Assembly (NCBI GenBank): GCA_039025395.1
Contig: JBCCOK010000029.1
Location: forward strand, 1 to 64,000
Origin: Hoeflea_A sp039025395
Lineage (GTDB): Bacteria; Pseudomonadota; Alphaproteobacteria; Rhizobiales; Rhizobiaceae
Direction: 5' to 3'
Length of the DNA: 64,000 nt
The translations under genes were made by a program, and so were the position numbers. Numbering within the stretch: position 1 is the first letter of the stretch; each line of letters begins with the position of its first letter. Below, in pieces: positions 1-9,545 of this stretch. Under the pieces are notes generated by a model. The model was not told the origin of the DNA, searched no databases, and saw nothing but the letters and a program-made list of their open reading frames with translations.

Positions 1-470
1 AAAACCGACATCCAAATACCCATCAGGACCAAAGACCCAAAATAGGAAAATCAACAAGAGCAAACGATACCGCCGCCAGCAGTAAACCGCCCTCGCAAGC
101 GCGACTTATACGAAACACAATCCAAACAAGTCAACATGGATCTCTTCAAAAAATCAGATTTTTTTGCAGCGCTGTCTTTGCCCACAAAAAAACCGCCTGA
201 TTGCGGTTGAAACTGCCTTCCAGCGGTTTGTTTTCCTAACATGATATAGATAGTGATTTGCGCTTTTTCAAAGGCACAGACTTCGATTTTTGATCACATT
301 GGCCAATTTTTCGATGAGCCCCGGTACCGGCTCCGGCTTTGGTGCGCACGCTTGAGCCGTTCTTCGTATTTGCCCACAGAAATGCCGGGCACCACGCGTT
401 TCATCTCCGACAGCCAGGTGACTCGGACCCCGATTTCGGGCCGCTGGGCGGAAATCAAACCGTTACCTGA
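1..470. other. Left-edge region with no supported gene
   Basis: No reading frame here has a recognisable protein family or a good ribosome binding site. On the minus strand the frame of the neighbouring aldolase stays open for about 54 codons beyond its TGA. The peptide is basic, resembles nothing I know, and is within what chance allows in GC-rich DNA. The one clear element is an intrinsic terminator at 184-208. The stretch is best read as the 3' untranslated part of the leftward aldolase transcript plus unassigned DNA. Confidence 0.5.
184..208 (-). terminator. Rho-independent terminator, leftward transcript
   Basis: Read on the minus strand, AACCGC and GCGGTT form a 6-bp stem around the loop AATCAG, followed directly by a run of T. 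This is a canonical intrinsic terminator. It lies about 260 bases past the aldolase stop and probably ends the cupin-aldolase transcript. Confidence 0.7.
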
Positions 471-1235
471 TCAGCTCGCATAGTTTGCATCTTCCGCGTC
501 GAGGATTGCTTTCAGTTCGGAAAAATGCCGATGCGCCTGTTCGGGATAATGTTCAATTTCGTCAGCTGTCTTGGATGCGATCGCGTCGGAAAGTACACGC
601 AAGGGCCTGCCGGTCTGCAAGGCGCGGATGTAGGTCTCGGCGGCACGCTCGAAATAGTACATGCGGTTGAACGTGTCGGCCACACCGTCTCCGATGACAA
701 GAACACCATGATTGCCCATCACCATCACCTTCTGCTTTGGATTTCCAAGCAGGCGTGCGCAGCGTTCGCCCTCTTCCTCGAAAGCAAGTCCGCCGAACTG
801 ATCGTCAGTGACGACCCGATTGTAAAACGTCGCCGTGTTCTGATCGATCGGCGGCAGCGTACTGTCCGCCAGACTGGCGAGCACTGTTGCGAAAATGGAG
901 TGCACGTGCATAACGCAGCGCGCGTGCGGACAATGTCGATGCACTGCCGCATGCAAACCCCAAGCGGTCGGATCGGGCGCGTCGGGCTGCGACAACACCG
1001 CGGGATCGTTGGCGTCGAGCTCGAGAAGTTCCGACGCCCTGATCCGGGAAAAATGCACCTGGTTTCGATTCATTAGGAAACGGGTGCCGTCATCATTGAC
1101 CGCCAGCGAAAAATGATTGGAGACCGCCTCGTGCATATTGAGCCGCTCTGTCCAGCGGAAGGCCGCCGCCAGGTCGCAGCGCTGGTCCCAATGCTCCATA
1201 TTTGGGCGCGAGGCCGTTTGGGCATACGTCGTCAT
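471..1235 (-). CDS. Class II aldolase/adducin family protein
   Basis: This 254-residue protein has the length and layout of the class II aldolase/adducin fold (FucA/AraD type). These are zinc enzymes that cleave or epimerise phosphorylated or free hydroxy acids. The metal ligands are probably the two histidines of MHVHS (about residues 109-111) and the histidine of GNHG (about residue 175). The start is supported by AGGAGG six bases upstream. The VOC-cupin gene lies 121 bases upstream on the same strand, so the two are probably cotranscribed. Small-molecule aldolases, decarboxylases and non-enzymatic adducin-like proteins share the fold, so the substrate cannot be named. Confidence 0.85.
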   Translation of the reverse strand: MTTYAQTASRPNMEHWDQRCDLAAAFRWTERLNMHEAVSNHFSLAVNDDGTRFLMNRNQVHFSRIRASELLELDANDPAVLSQPDAPDPTAWGLHAAVHRHCPHARCVMHVHSIFATVLASLADSTLPPIDQNTATFYNRVVTDDQFGGLAFEEEGERCARLLGNPKQKVMVMGNHGVLVIGDGVADTFNRMYYFERAAETYIRALQTGRPLRVLSDAIASKTADEIEHYPEQAHRHFSELKAILDAEDANYAS

Positions 1236-1356
1236 GTCTGCCTCCTGACGGCATGATAGAATGAGTCTTTGCCCGCGTCAGCGGCTTTTAAACACCCGCC
1301 CTGTTGAACGCTGAACCGCACCCGTCCTGACAAACCATCATCTTTTCATGTGGCTG

Positions 1357-2478
1357 CTAGCCGGCTGCCACATCCGTTTCGAAATCGGCAGGCAGCGTGA
1401 TTTCCAGAAGCTCGCAGTCTTCGGTGCAGTCGCGATAGGCCACCTTCAGGTGCGGCGGAAGCACGAAAGCATCGCCTGCTATGATTTCGTACGGTTCCTC
1501 TCCGTCCGCGCACAACGTCAATGCACCTTCCATCACGAAGGTAAAATGGATGTCCGTGTTGTGGCTCGTCCGCGGTGGTGTATGACCGTTGAGCGGTCGG
1601 GCGACCTGCACACCGGCGACGCCGGCGGTCGCTGCTCCGATGCCGGTGTCTCGCGCCTCGAAACCCGGAATGCGCCATGGTTTCCAGACCGCCTCGGCGA
1701 CCTTGTCGAATACGAAGCGTGTCCCCTTGAAAACGCGATCCGGATTAATCGTTTCATTGGGCAATGTCATTTCATGATCGATCGTTGTCACATGTTCGGC
1801 CGGAACACCGATCTCGACCACTTCGACATTGTCCGAGGCGACAAGCACACGGTGTCTGATTTCGGGCGGTTGGATAACGCAATCGCCAGCTGTCATGCGT
1901 ATTGGCTGGCCCTGGTCTTCATAAACAACTTCGACCCAGCCGCGATAACAAAAGATCAGCTGGAAGCCGACTGTGTGGTAGTGCACCATATCGGGCACCG
2001 GTCCGCCATCCGGTATCCGGATATGCGACGCGATGATCGATCCGCCGAGCCGGTCGGGAATGAGATCACGATAGCGCATGCCGGCGCGCCCGATGATCCA
2101 GCTGTCGCTGTCCTTGAGCCGCCGCACCATAAAGGAATGCTGTGTTTCAGGCTGCACAAGAGGCGGATTGGCATCGACGATTTCGACTTTCGTGCCGCCC
2201 GGACTGACGAGCTCCGTCCTGCCGCCTGCGAATTCGTTCGGTGCATCGCACAACAGGCGCACCACGCCGGCCGTCGGCCTTGCCTCTCGCTCGAGGCGGA
2301 TACGCACGCCATGGCCTGAGATCACCGCAACGGCCGGATCGTCGGCCGGAAATATCGTGTCCAGACGAAAGCCAAGTGTTTTCAGGAAGAAAGGCAGGTC
2401 TTCGCTGAAATTGCCGGACTCCAACCGGATCTCCGCACCGCTGATCGTATCGATTTGCGTTGTCAGCTCAGCACTCAT
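1357..2478 (-). CDS. VOC-cupin-cupin three-domain protein
   Basis: The 373-residue protein has three small beta-barrel units. Residues ~10-105 resemble a glyoxalase/VOC half (SEDLPFFLKTLGFRLDTIF, then a glycine-rich strand). Residues ~140-235 are a cupin with the HYH motif and the GDCVIQPPEIRH turn. Residues ~285-365 are a second cupin (HFTFVMEGALTL, GDAFVLPPH). Cupins and VOC proteins usually bind a divalent metal and act as isomerases or dioxygenases. Only the first cupin keeps an obvious histidine cluster. The GAGAGGGGA ribosome site makes the start secure. It sits upstream of the aldolase gene and divergent from a flavin oxidase, suggesting a small catabolic set of unknown substrate. Confidence 0.8.
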   Translation of the reverse strand: MSAELTTQIDTISGAEIRLESGNFSEDLPFFLKTLGFRLDTIFPADDPAVAVISGHGVRIRLEREARPTAGVVRLLCDAPNEFAGGRTELVSPGGTKVEIVDANPPLVQPETQHSFMVRRLKDSDSWIIGRAGMRYRDLIPDRLGGSIIASHIRIPDGGPVPDMVHYHTVGFQLIFCYRGWVEVVYEDQGQPIRMTAGDCVIQPPEIRHRVLVASDNVEVVEIGVPAEHVTTIDHEMTLPNETINPDRVFKGTRFVFDKVAEAVWKPWRIPGFEARDTGIGAATAGVAGVQVARPLNGHTPPRTSHNTDIHFTFVMEGALTLCADGEEPYEIIAGDAFVLPPHLKVAYRDCTEDCELLEITLPADFETDVAAG

Positions 2479-2676
2479 ATTCCCCTCTCAGGATCTACCG
2501 ACGCCAAAATAGCGCCCCTGCGCACCAATCGCCAGTGGCATTCACCTGTCCGGCAAAGCGCAGCAGGCCAGAAATGGCAGCATCGACACGACCGGCTCAA
2601 TCGCCAGCGCCAGTTGCCAGCCGTGCGTGCCCGGAATAACACTGGTGCAACGCGCCTGCTTGAAAATTGGATCTTC

Positions 2677-3975
2677 ATGGTTGACGATTTTAAACATCGC
2701 CCGTTCTGGTGGGACGATGCGGCACTCGAAACGCGCAACCTGTCGGAAAGCGTCGAGAACCTGCCCGCTAAGGCTGACATTCTGGTTATCGGCGCAGGTT
2801 ACACGGGCCTTTCGGCAGCGCTGACCCTTGCACGCGCCAGCCGCGAAGTCATCGTTGTCGATGCGGAAATGCCAGGTTATGGCTGTTCGGCCAGAAATGG
2901 CGGACTCATCGGACCGTCCTTTCACAAGCTTGGGCTCGCCGGTCTGACCGCAGCCTACGGCGAGGACCGTGCCCATGCGATCCTGCGCGAATCGATGGAC
3001 TCGCTGGCGTTTCTGAAACACCGGATTGAAATGGAGGGCATTGATTGCGGGTTGATCAACAAAGGCCGCTTCTGCGGCGCCGTGCGTCCCAAAGCCTATG
3101 ACGCCTTGTGCCGCGATGCAGAACGCCTTTTTCGCGCCGTGGGCCGGCGCTTCGAGCCTGTGTCGAAGGCCGATCAACATCAGCAGATCGGCAGTGACTA
3201 TTACCATGGCGGCATCGTCTTGCCGGATGACGGCCATCTTCAGCCCGCTGCCCTTCTTGCCGGATTGTTCGATCGCGCCCGGCAGGCAGGCGCCAGAGTT
3301 TTTGCGCCTGCCCGCGTCACGAAACTCGAAACCAAACCGCCGGGGTTCACCGCTCACATTGCAGACAGGCAGATTGATTGCCGGAATGTGGTTATGGCCA
3401 CGAACGGCTACACCGAACAACAGTTCAGCCATTTCCATAGGCGGGTCATTCCGATCCGTTCCGGAATTATCGCAACAGAAGAATTGGACCCGGCACTTAT
3501 CGCGGAATTGTCACCGCAAGGCCGCGGCTTTGTCGATTCCTCGCGGCTAGTGGTCTACTTCCGTCCCTCCCCGGACGGCAAACGCATAATTTTCGGCGGC
3601 CGCGTTTTCGAACGCGCCGACAGGCCGCAAAACTATGCAGCAGATCTCAGGCGGACCATGGTCCGCATATTTCCGCAGCTCACGGAGGTGCGCATCTCGC
3701 ATGCCTGGTCGGGCACCGTTGCCTATACGTTCGACCACACCCCGCACCTGGGCGAACATGATGGCATTCACTATGCGATGGGTTATTGCGGCTCGGGCGT
3801 CGGACGCGCCAATTACTTCGGCCACAAGATCGCGCTGAAGTTGTTGGGGTCGCACAAGGGCCACACTGAGCTTGACAATTTAGAGTTTAGGTCGCATCCG
3901 CTCTACACCGGATCGACTTGGTTCCTTCCGGCATATTTGCGCTGGCACGCGCTCGCCGATCGAGTGGGTTTTTGA
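2677..3975 (+). CDS. DAO-family FAD-dependent oxidoreductase (PuuB-like)
   Basis: This is a flavoprotein of the D-amino-acid oxidase/glycine oxidase superfamily, about 432 residues. The FAD dinucleotide motif is ADILVIGAGYTGLSAALTL near residue 33, followed by the acidic end of strand 2 (VVDAE). SARNGGLIG is typical of gamma-glutamylputrescine oxidase-like members. The C-terminal GYCGSGVGRANYFG closes the FAD site. The frame is open farther upstream, but I chose the ATG at 2677 because the earlier 74 codons are low-complexity and lie in the divergent promoter region. Its substrate is probably a secondary or primary amine. Confidence 0.85.
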   Translation: MVDDFKHRPFWWDDAALETRNLSESVENLPAKADILVIGAGYTGLSAALTLARASREVIVVDAEMPGYGCSARNGGLIGPSFHKLGLAGLTAAYGEDRAHAILRESMDSLAFLKHRIEMEGIDCGLINKGRFCGAVRPKAYDALCRDAERLFRAVGRRFEPVSKADQHQQIGSDYYHGGIVLPDDGHLQPAALLAGLFDRARQAGARVFAPARVTKLETKPPGFTAHIADRQIDCRNVVMATNGYTEQQFSHFHRRVIPIRSGIIATEELDPALIAELSPQGRGFVDSSRLVVYFRPSPDGKRIIFGGRVFERADRPQNYAADLRRTMVRIFPQLTEVRISHAWSGTVAYTFDHTPHLGEHDGIHYAMGYCGSGVGRANYFGHKIALKLLGSHKGHTELDNLEFRSHPLYTGSTWFLPAYLRWHALADRVGF

Positions 3976-4072
3976 TGCAGGCATGACGGTCGTTATCGGA
4001 AGCCGCCAACCGGAAAGGTCAGCGCTTTTCTTTTTGCCGCGTTTGGTACAGATTGCGCCCTATAGGTAACGG

Positions 4073-5194
4073 ATGGTTCGTATGAAATTCATGGCCCTTT
4101 TGTACGGTTTGCTGGGATTGACCGCCTTTGTTGGTGGCGCTGTGGCGCAGGAGACAGGCAGTACGCGGCCAACGGTCACCGTCGCCACCGTCGAAACCCA
4201 GCAGACCGGCGATCGGGGACGATATGTGGGCCGTATCCAGGCTGTCACCACGGTTAATCTGGAAGCGCGAATAGAAGGCGTCCTTGAACAGAAAAACTTC
4301 ACGGAAGGCGGCTTCGTCAAAAAAGGCGATCTTCTTTATGTCATCGAAAGAGGCCTGTACGAGGCGGATGTCGCCAAAGCCGAGGCGCAACTCCAGGGTG
4401 CCCAGGCAACCCTTAAGAATTCGCAACTCGATCTGGAGCGTCAGAGGGTTCTTCTATCCGAAGGCGACGTGCCGCAGTCGACATTCGATGAGGCGCAAGC
4501 CACCGTCGGTGTTAATGAAGCCAATGTCGGCGAAGCCCAATCGAGCCTCGACACTGCAAAGATCAATCTCGGCTACACCGAGATTTATGCGCCCGTCAGC
4601 GGCAGCATCAGCAAATCGATCATCGATGTCGGAAATCTGGTCAATACCAACTCCGGAACACTCGCAACAATCACCAGTGTCGACCCGATCGAAGTTCATT
4701 TCTTCATGGGAGAAAAGGACCTGATTGAAGACCGGGAGAAAGGCCTCATTGGCAACGACAGCGCCTCTTTAGCGGTAAGCCTTGTGATGGCCGATGGCAG
4801 ACCCTATTCGCAAACGGGTTCGATCACCTATGTCGGAACCATCGTTGAGGAAGCGAGCGACACGATCGAACTGCACGCGACCTTTCCCAATCCCGACAAT
4901 ATCCTTATCCCGGGCCAGTTCGTGAACGTGATCATCCGGGATGCCGACCCGAAATCCTCGATTGTCGTGCCGCAATCGGCCGTGCAACTCGACAGCCAAG
5001 GCCATTTTGTCTACGTGGTTGGTTCCGACGACAAGGTCGAACGCCGTGACGTCAAGCTCGGCCGCCAAGCCGGCGCCGTCTGGGAAGTAACATCGGGCCT
5101 TGAACAGGGTGCCAAGGTCGTCACCCAGGGCCTGCAGCGTATCGCGCCCGGAACGACGGTCGACGCTGTAGAAGCCAAGGCGACAGCGAGCTGA
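4073..5194 (+). CDS. RND efflux periplasmic adaptor (AcrA/MexA family)
   Basis: This 373-residue membrane fusion protein bridges an RND pump and an outer-membrane channel. It begins with a signal peptide (residues 1-26, ending near GGAVAQ). The two lipoyl halves follow: VNLEARIEGVLEQ, then GYTEIYAPVSGSISKS. Between them is an alpha-hairpin rich in Ala/Gln/Glu (about 100-150). The C-terminal beta-barrel and membrane-proximal domains follow (LIPGQFVNV, IVVPQSAVQ). No lipobox cysteine is visible, so it is probably not lipidated. The RND gene starts three bases downstream. No TolC-like gene is in the window. Confidence 0.93.
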   Translation: MVRMKFMALLYGLLGLTAFVGGAVAQETGSTRPTVTVATVETQQTGDRGRYVGRIQAVTTVNLEARIEGVLEQKNFTEGGFVKKGDLLYVIERGLYEADVAKAEAQLQGAQATLKNSQLDLERQRVLLSEGDVPQSTFDEAQATVGVNEANVGEAQSSLDTAKINLGYTEIYAPVSGSISKSIIDVGNLVNTNSGTLATITSVDPIEVHFFMGEKDLIEDREKGLIGNDSASLAVSLVMADGRPYSQTGSITYVGTIVEEASDTIELHATFPNPDNILIPGQFVNVIIRDADPKSSIVVPQSAVQLDSQGHFVYVVGSDDKVERRDVKLGRQAGAVWEVTSGLEQGAKVVTQGLQRIAPGTTVDAVEAKATAS

Positions 5195-5197
5195 TAT

Positions 5198-8100
5198 ATG
5201 CTGACTCGGTTCTTTATTGATCGGCCGAAATTTGCGCTGGTCATCTCGATTATCGCCTCGCTGGTCGGCGTCATCGCCATCGTCCTCATTCCCATCGCGG
5301 AATATCCGGACGTTACGCCGCCGCAGGTTGTGGTCACCGCCAACTACCCAGGCGCGGATGCCGGTCTGATCGAAAAGACGGTTGCGACGCCGATCGAAGA
5401 ACAGGTCAATGGCGTTGACAACATGCTCTTCATGTCGTCGACAAGTTCCAACAGCGGATCCTACCAACTGACCATTACCTTCGCCGTTGGCACCGACCCG
5501 GATATTGCGGCCGTCAACGTGCAAAACCGCGTTTCCCTTGCTCAACCGCTGCTGCCGGCTTCGGTAACCCAACAAGGTGTCTCAACACGGAAACAGTCTG
5601 CAAACATGCTTCTGGTGATCAATCTGATCTCGCCGGACAGCTCCCGCGACGCGGTTTATCTCAGCAACTACGCATCCATCTGGATGCAGGACGCCCTTGG
5701 CAGGCTTCCCGGCGTCGGCAGCGTTTCCCAATTCGGACCGCTGGATTACAGCATGCGCATCTGGATGCGTCCGGACGTGATGACCGCGCTCGGCCTCACT
5801 GCATCGGATATTGCCGGGGCCGTACAGGCACAGAACGTGCAAGCCACCGCGGGCCAGGTGGGTGGACCGCCCTTTGCAGGCGAAACCAACTTTCAGTTTT
5901 CTCTGCGAGCCGAAGGCCTTTTGAACACGGTCAAGGAATTCGGCGATATTATCGTTTCCGGCGATCCGTCTGGACAGCTTGTCCGTTTGAGCGATGTCGC
6001 CCGGGTCGAACTGGGTTCGCGCTCCTATTCCGCCTACTCAGCTTTGAATAACAAACCCGCCGCCGCCATTGCGATCTACCAGGCGCCCGGAGCCAACGCG
6101 ATTGATGTTGCGCAAAGCGTCTACGCCGAACTCGAACGGATGAAAGCCAGTTTCCCGGAAGGCGTGGAATATCAACTTCTCTACGATGTCACAAAAGCAG
6201 TGACCGCAGCGATCGACGAAATCATTGTTACGCTGAGCATCACGGCTTTGCTAGTCATCGGCGTGGTGTTCTTCTTTCTCCTGAGTTGGCGCGCGGTTCT
6301 GATCCCGGCGATCGCAATTCCGGTTTCCCTGCTGGGAACCATGGCCATTCTTTTCCTCATCGGCTTCAGCGCCAACCTGATTACCCTCTTCGGCATCATT
6401 CTGGCGATTACCCTGGTGGTCGACGATTCGATCATCATTATCGAGAACACCGAGCGGATCATGGAAGAAGAGGGCCTTGCACCTCGGGAAGCCACGCTCA
6501 AAGCCATGGATCAGGTCACAGGACCGATCATTGCCACGACCTTCGTGCTCTTTGCGGTATTTGTCCCCGTTTGCTTCTTCCCGGGCATAACGGGGCGCAT
6601 TTATCTGCAGTTCGCCCTGACGATCACGATCGCCTTCAGCCTCTCCGCCGTTAATGCGCTAACCCTCGCCCCGGTGCTATGCGCCACGATGCTCAAGCCG
6701 AAGACCGGCAAGCCGACAGGGGCCTTGCGTGTTATTCCCCGGGCCGTCGACAAGGTCCGCGACGGCTACGTCTGGCTGGTACGCATCATGGTGCGCAATG
6801 TTACGGTGTCGCTGCTTGTCTTCGTCGCCGTTTTGGCGGCAACCGTCTTCATGTTGCGCGAAACGCCGACCGGCTTCATTCCGCTGGAGGATGAAGGGGT
6901 GTTGTTTGTCAATGCGCAGCTTCCCGACGGCGCTTCGCTACAACGTTCCGGCGCCGTGGCCGAATCCATGACCACATTGATGCTGGACGTCGAGGGTGTC
7001 AGCGATGTCATCTCTGTCGCAGGCTTCAGCTTGATATCGGGCGAAGGCTCGAACTATGTCACATTGATTGCCGTTCTCGCACCCTGGGACGAACGAAGAA
7101 CCAGCCAGACGCAATGGTACAACATCCTCGCGACGCTTGAGGAGAGGCTCAATACCGTTCAGGAAGCGACTGCTTTCGTCTTTCCCCTGCCGCCGATCAG
7201 CGGCCTTGGAATCTCCGGTGGCATCGCGGCGCAGATCCAGGACAACCGCAACGCCAGCGTTGAAGAACTCGGCTCGGTAACGAACGCTGTCCTTTCGGCA
7301 GCCAACGCCGATCCGGTCTTCCGCCAGGTCTTCAGCGCGCTTTCCGTCGGAACGCCGCAATACATGGTATCGCTCGACCGCGACAAGGCACAGGCTCTGG
7401 GTGTGAACGTCAATGACATTTTCACTGCCCTGCAAGCGAATCTCGGTTCTATGTTTGTCAACAACTTCCTGCTCGAAGGAAAGATCTATTGGGTCATCCT
7501 GGCTGCCGAAGCTGACTACAGGCAGTCGCTGGATGATATCGGCAACATTTATGTCAAGGGTTCGTCCGGCGATATGATCCCGCTCAGCACATTGGTTGGC
7601 ACGTCCCCAATTCTTGGACCGGAAGCAATCAGCCGTTACAATCTGGTGCGTTCCGCCGCCGTACAGGGCTTGACCAATGCCGGTTACAGCACCGGCCAGG
7701 GTATCGAGGCATTCGAAGAGGTTGCTGCCAAGACACTGCCCGATGGCTATAGCGTCGAATGGACTGGCGTTTCATTGCAGGAAATCGAGGCCGGCTCTTT
7801 CGTCATCTACATCTTCCTCCTCGCCTTCACCTTTGCCTATCTGTGCCTCGTTGCCCAGTACGAGAGCTGGTCGCTGCCGATCTCTGTGATGTGCTCGACC
7901 ATATTCGCCGTCTTTGGCGCCCTGCTGCCGCTCTACTTCATCGATGTCTTGAACAACAACATCTACGCGCAGATCGGCATTGTTCTGCTCATCGGCCTTG
8001 CAGCAAAAAAGGCGATCATGCTGGTGGAGTTTTCGCGCAACCGGCGCGACGCGGGCGACGGCATCGTCGACGCGGCGATCAACGCCGCCCACACGAGGTT

Positions 8101-8338
8101 CCGGCCCGTCACGATGACCGGCCTGTGTTTCATCATCGGGGTCTTGCCGCTTGTCTTTGCCACCGGCGCCGGTTCCTCTAGCCGCATCTCCATCGGGCTG
8201 CCGGTTTTTGCTGGCATGGTCATTGACAGCACGATCGGGCTGTTGATGATCCCCGTCTTTTATGTCGCGGTGCAGAAGCTGCGCGAACGCCGCCGCGGGG
8301 CCCCGCCGGCGAAAGCCGGTGGCGAATCCGCAGCGTGA
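5198..8338 (+). CDS. RND multidrug efflux permease (AcrB/HAE-1 family)
   Basis: At 1046 residues this has the standard length of hydrophobe/amphiphile efflux RND pumps. The start MLTRFFIDRPKFALVIS is the signature N-terminus. The proton relay is present: two aspartates in TM4 (LVVDDSIIIIENTERI) and the TM10 lysine in GLAAKKAIMLVEF. The two large periplasmic loops carry the usual NVQNR and SRYNLVRS elements. It should work as an inner-membrane trimer driven by proton motive force, together with the adaptor encoded just upstream. Exported compounds cannot be inferred. No TetR-type regulator is adjacent, so control is not apparent locally. Confidence 0.95.
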   Translation: MLTRFFIDRPKFALVISIIASLVGVIAIVLIPIAEYPDVTPPQVVVTANYPGADAGLIEKTVATPIEEQVNGVDNMLFMSSTSSNSGSYQLTITFAVGTDPDIAAVNVQNRVSLAQPLLPASVTQQGVSTRKQSANMLLVINLISPDSSRDAVYLSNYASIWMQDALGRLPGVGSVSQFGPLDYSMRIWMRPDVMTALGLTASDIAGAVQAQNVQATAGQVGGPPFAGETNFQFSLRAEGLLNTVKEFGDIIVSGDPSGQLVRLSDVARVELGSRSYSAYSALNNKPAAAIAIYQAPGANAIDVAQSVYAELERMKASFPEGVEYQLLYDVTKAVTAAIDEIIVTLSITALLVIGVVFFFLLSWRAVLIPAIAIPVSLLGTMAILFLIGFSANLITLFGIILAITLVVDDSIIIIENTERIMEEEGLAPREATLKAMDQVTGPIIATTFVLFAVFVPVCFFPGITGRIYLQFALTITIAFSLSAVNALTLAPVLCATMLKPKTGKPTGALRVIPRAVDKVRDGYVWLVRIMVRNVTVSLLVFVAVLAATVFMLRETPTGFIPLEDEGVLFVNAQLPDGASLQRSGAVAESMTTLMLDVEGVSDVISVAGFSLISGEGSNYVTLIAVLAPWDERRTSQTQWYNILATLEERLNTVQEATAFVFPLPPISGLGISGGIAAQIQDNRNASVEELGSVTNAVLSAANADPVFRQVFSALSVGTPQYMVSLDRDKAQALGVNVNDIFTALQANLGSMFVNNFLLEGKIYWVILAAEADYRQSLDDIGNIYVKGSSGDMIPLSTLVGTSPILGPEAISRYNLVRSAAVQGLTNAGYSTGQGIEAFEEVAAKTLPDGYSVEWTGVSLQEIEAGSFVIYIFLLAFTFAYLCLVAQYESWSLPISVMCSTIFAVFGALLPLYFIDVLNNNIYAQIGIVLLIGLAAKKAIMLVEFSRNRRDAGDGIVDAAINAAHTRFRPVTMTGLCFIIGVLPLVFATGAGSSSRISIGLPVFAGMVIDSTIGLLMIPVFYVAVQKLRERRRGAPPAKAGGESAA

Positions 8339-8401
8339 TATTGACACCACGCCGCGCCAGCGCAATGAACGATATTGAGCATCAGATTGACAGGACAGAT
8401 G

Positions 8402-9532
8402 ATGGCCAGAACCGGTATCATGATTTGCGGGCACGGAAGCCGTTCGAAATCGGCTGAGCAGGAATTTGCGCTGCTGGCAAAAGGACTTCGTGAAAGATAT
8501 CCGGATACACCTGTGGAGTACGGATTTCTCGAATATTCCGCACCGAATATTCATATGGGCCTCGATGCACTGCGCGCCGCGGGAGTGACAGAGATTGTGG
8601 CGGTACCGGGCATGTTGTTTGCTGCAACCCATGCCAAGAACGACATACCGTCCGTCCTGACCACCTATCGTGAGCGGCACCCTGATCTCACCATCCACTA
8701 TGGCCGTGAACTCGGTCTCCATCCGCAAATGATTGCGGCATTCGAAGCCCGCATTCTTCAGGCTCTCGGTGCCGATCACGTCCACGACGGGGACCTTTAC
8801 GATACCATGCTGGTGGTTGTCGGACGCGGTACATCCGATACGCTTGCCAATGCCGAAGCTGCCCGCCTGACCCGGATTGTCTCGGAAAATCTGGGCTTTG
8901 GATGGTCGGAAACCGTCTACTCAGGGGTTACCTTCCCATCCGTCGGACGCGGCCTCGAAATGGCATTGAAGCTCGGTTACCGGAAGATTGTTGTCGCACC
9001 CTATTTTCTGTTTTCGGGCCGCCTCATCGATCGTATCTACGGCTATGTCGACCGGGTGGCTGAAAGGGCGCCGCATGTGACGTTCCTTAAGGCACATTAT
9101 CTTGCCGATCAGGATCACGTCATTGATACGTTTGTTGAGCGTATCGCGGAGGCACAATCGGGAACAATCGTCGAGACGCAGGATCTGATGGCGTCATTCC
9201 GCGACCGTCTCGCCAAAGGCGAAATCGAAGTGCATCATCATCACGCCGAGTTTCGCGACCCGCTGGATGACGAGACGGCGCACGGCGAACATCATGATCA
9301 CCACCACAGCCACGATCACGGGCATAGTCATGATCACGGTCACAGCCATGATCATCACCACGGCCACAGTCACGGTGTCTACCGCCACATAGCGCATCCC
9401 AACGGTCCGCGCACGATGATCGACGAGGGTGTCTGCTGCTGTTTTATGAGCCAGTTTCCGGCAACGGTGATTGACGAAGAGCGGGCACTCAGGGCCGACC
9501 GGAGTACGGAAGACGCACCCACTGATCGGTAA
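8402..9532 (+). CDS. cbiX: Sirohydrochlorin cobaltochelatase, long form with His-rich tail
   Basis: CbiX inserts cobalt into sirohydrochlorin in anaerobic cobalamin synthesis. Two chelatase halves are visible: GHGSRSKSAEQEF (His11) with ATHAKNDIP, then VVGRGTSDTLANAEA. Residues ~278-329 are histidine-rich, with repeated HDHGHS units. Near the C-terminus are three consecutive cysteines (345-347). The long CbiX of Bacillus megaterium has a comparable His-rich segment and a cysteine motif that binds an Fe-S cluster. I start at the second of two tandem ATGs, five bases after AGGAC; a TTG at 8375 is an alternative. No other corrin gene is in the window, so it may supply a cobalamin pathway encoded elsewhere or serve another metal. 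Confidence 0.88.
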   Translation: MARTGIMICGHGSRSKSAEQEFALLAKGLRERYPDTPVEYGFLEYSAPNIHMGLDALRAAGVTEIVAVPGMLFAATHAKNDIPSVLTTYRERHPDLTIHYGRELGLHPQMIAAFEARILQALGADHVHDGDLYDTMLVVVGRGTSDTLANAEAARLTRIVSENLGFGWSETVYSGVTFPSVGRGLEMALKLGYRKIVVAPYFLFSGRLIDRIYGYVDRVAERAPHVTFLKAHYLADQDHVIDTFVERIAEAQSGTIVETQDLMASFRDRLAKGEIEVHHHHAEFRDPLDDETAHGEHHDHHHSHDHGHSHDHGHSHDHHHGHSHGVYRHIAHPNGPRTMIDEGVCCCFMSQFPATVIDEERALRADRSTEDAPTDR

Positions 9533-9545
9533 GAAAGGGTCAGTC

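Noticed and set aside
51..242. 63-codon minus-strand frame at the left edge
   Set aside because: It reads through the intrinsic terminator at 184-208 and has no ribosome site or recognisable family.
1348..2319. 323-codon plus-strand frame across the VOC-cupin gene
   Set aside because: No motif and no ribosome site; the minus-strand cupin frame is clearly coding.
9194..9397. Minus-strand hydrophobic Val/Met-rich frame that could look like a membrane peptide
   Set aside because: It is the complement of the CbiX His/Asp repeat; complements of His/Asp codons give Val/Met/Ile.
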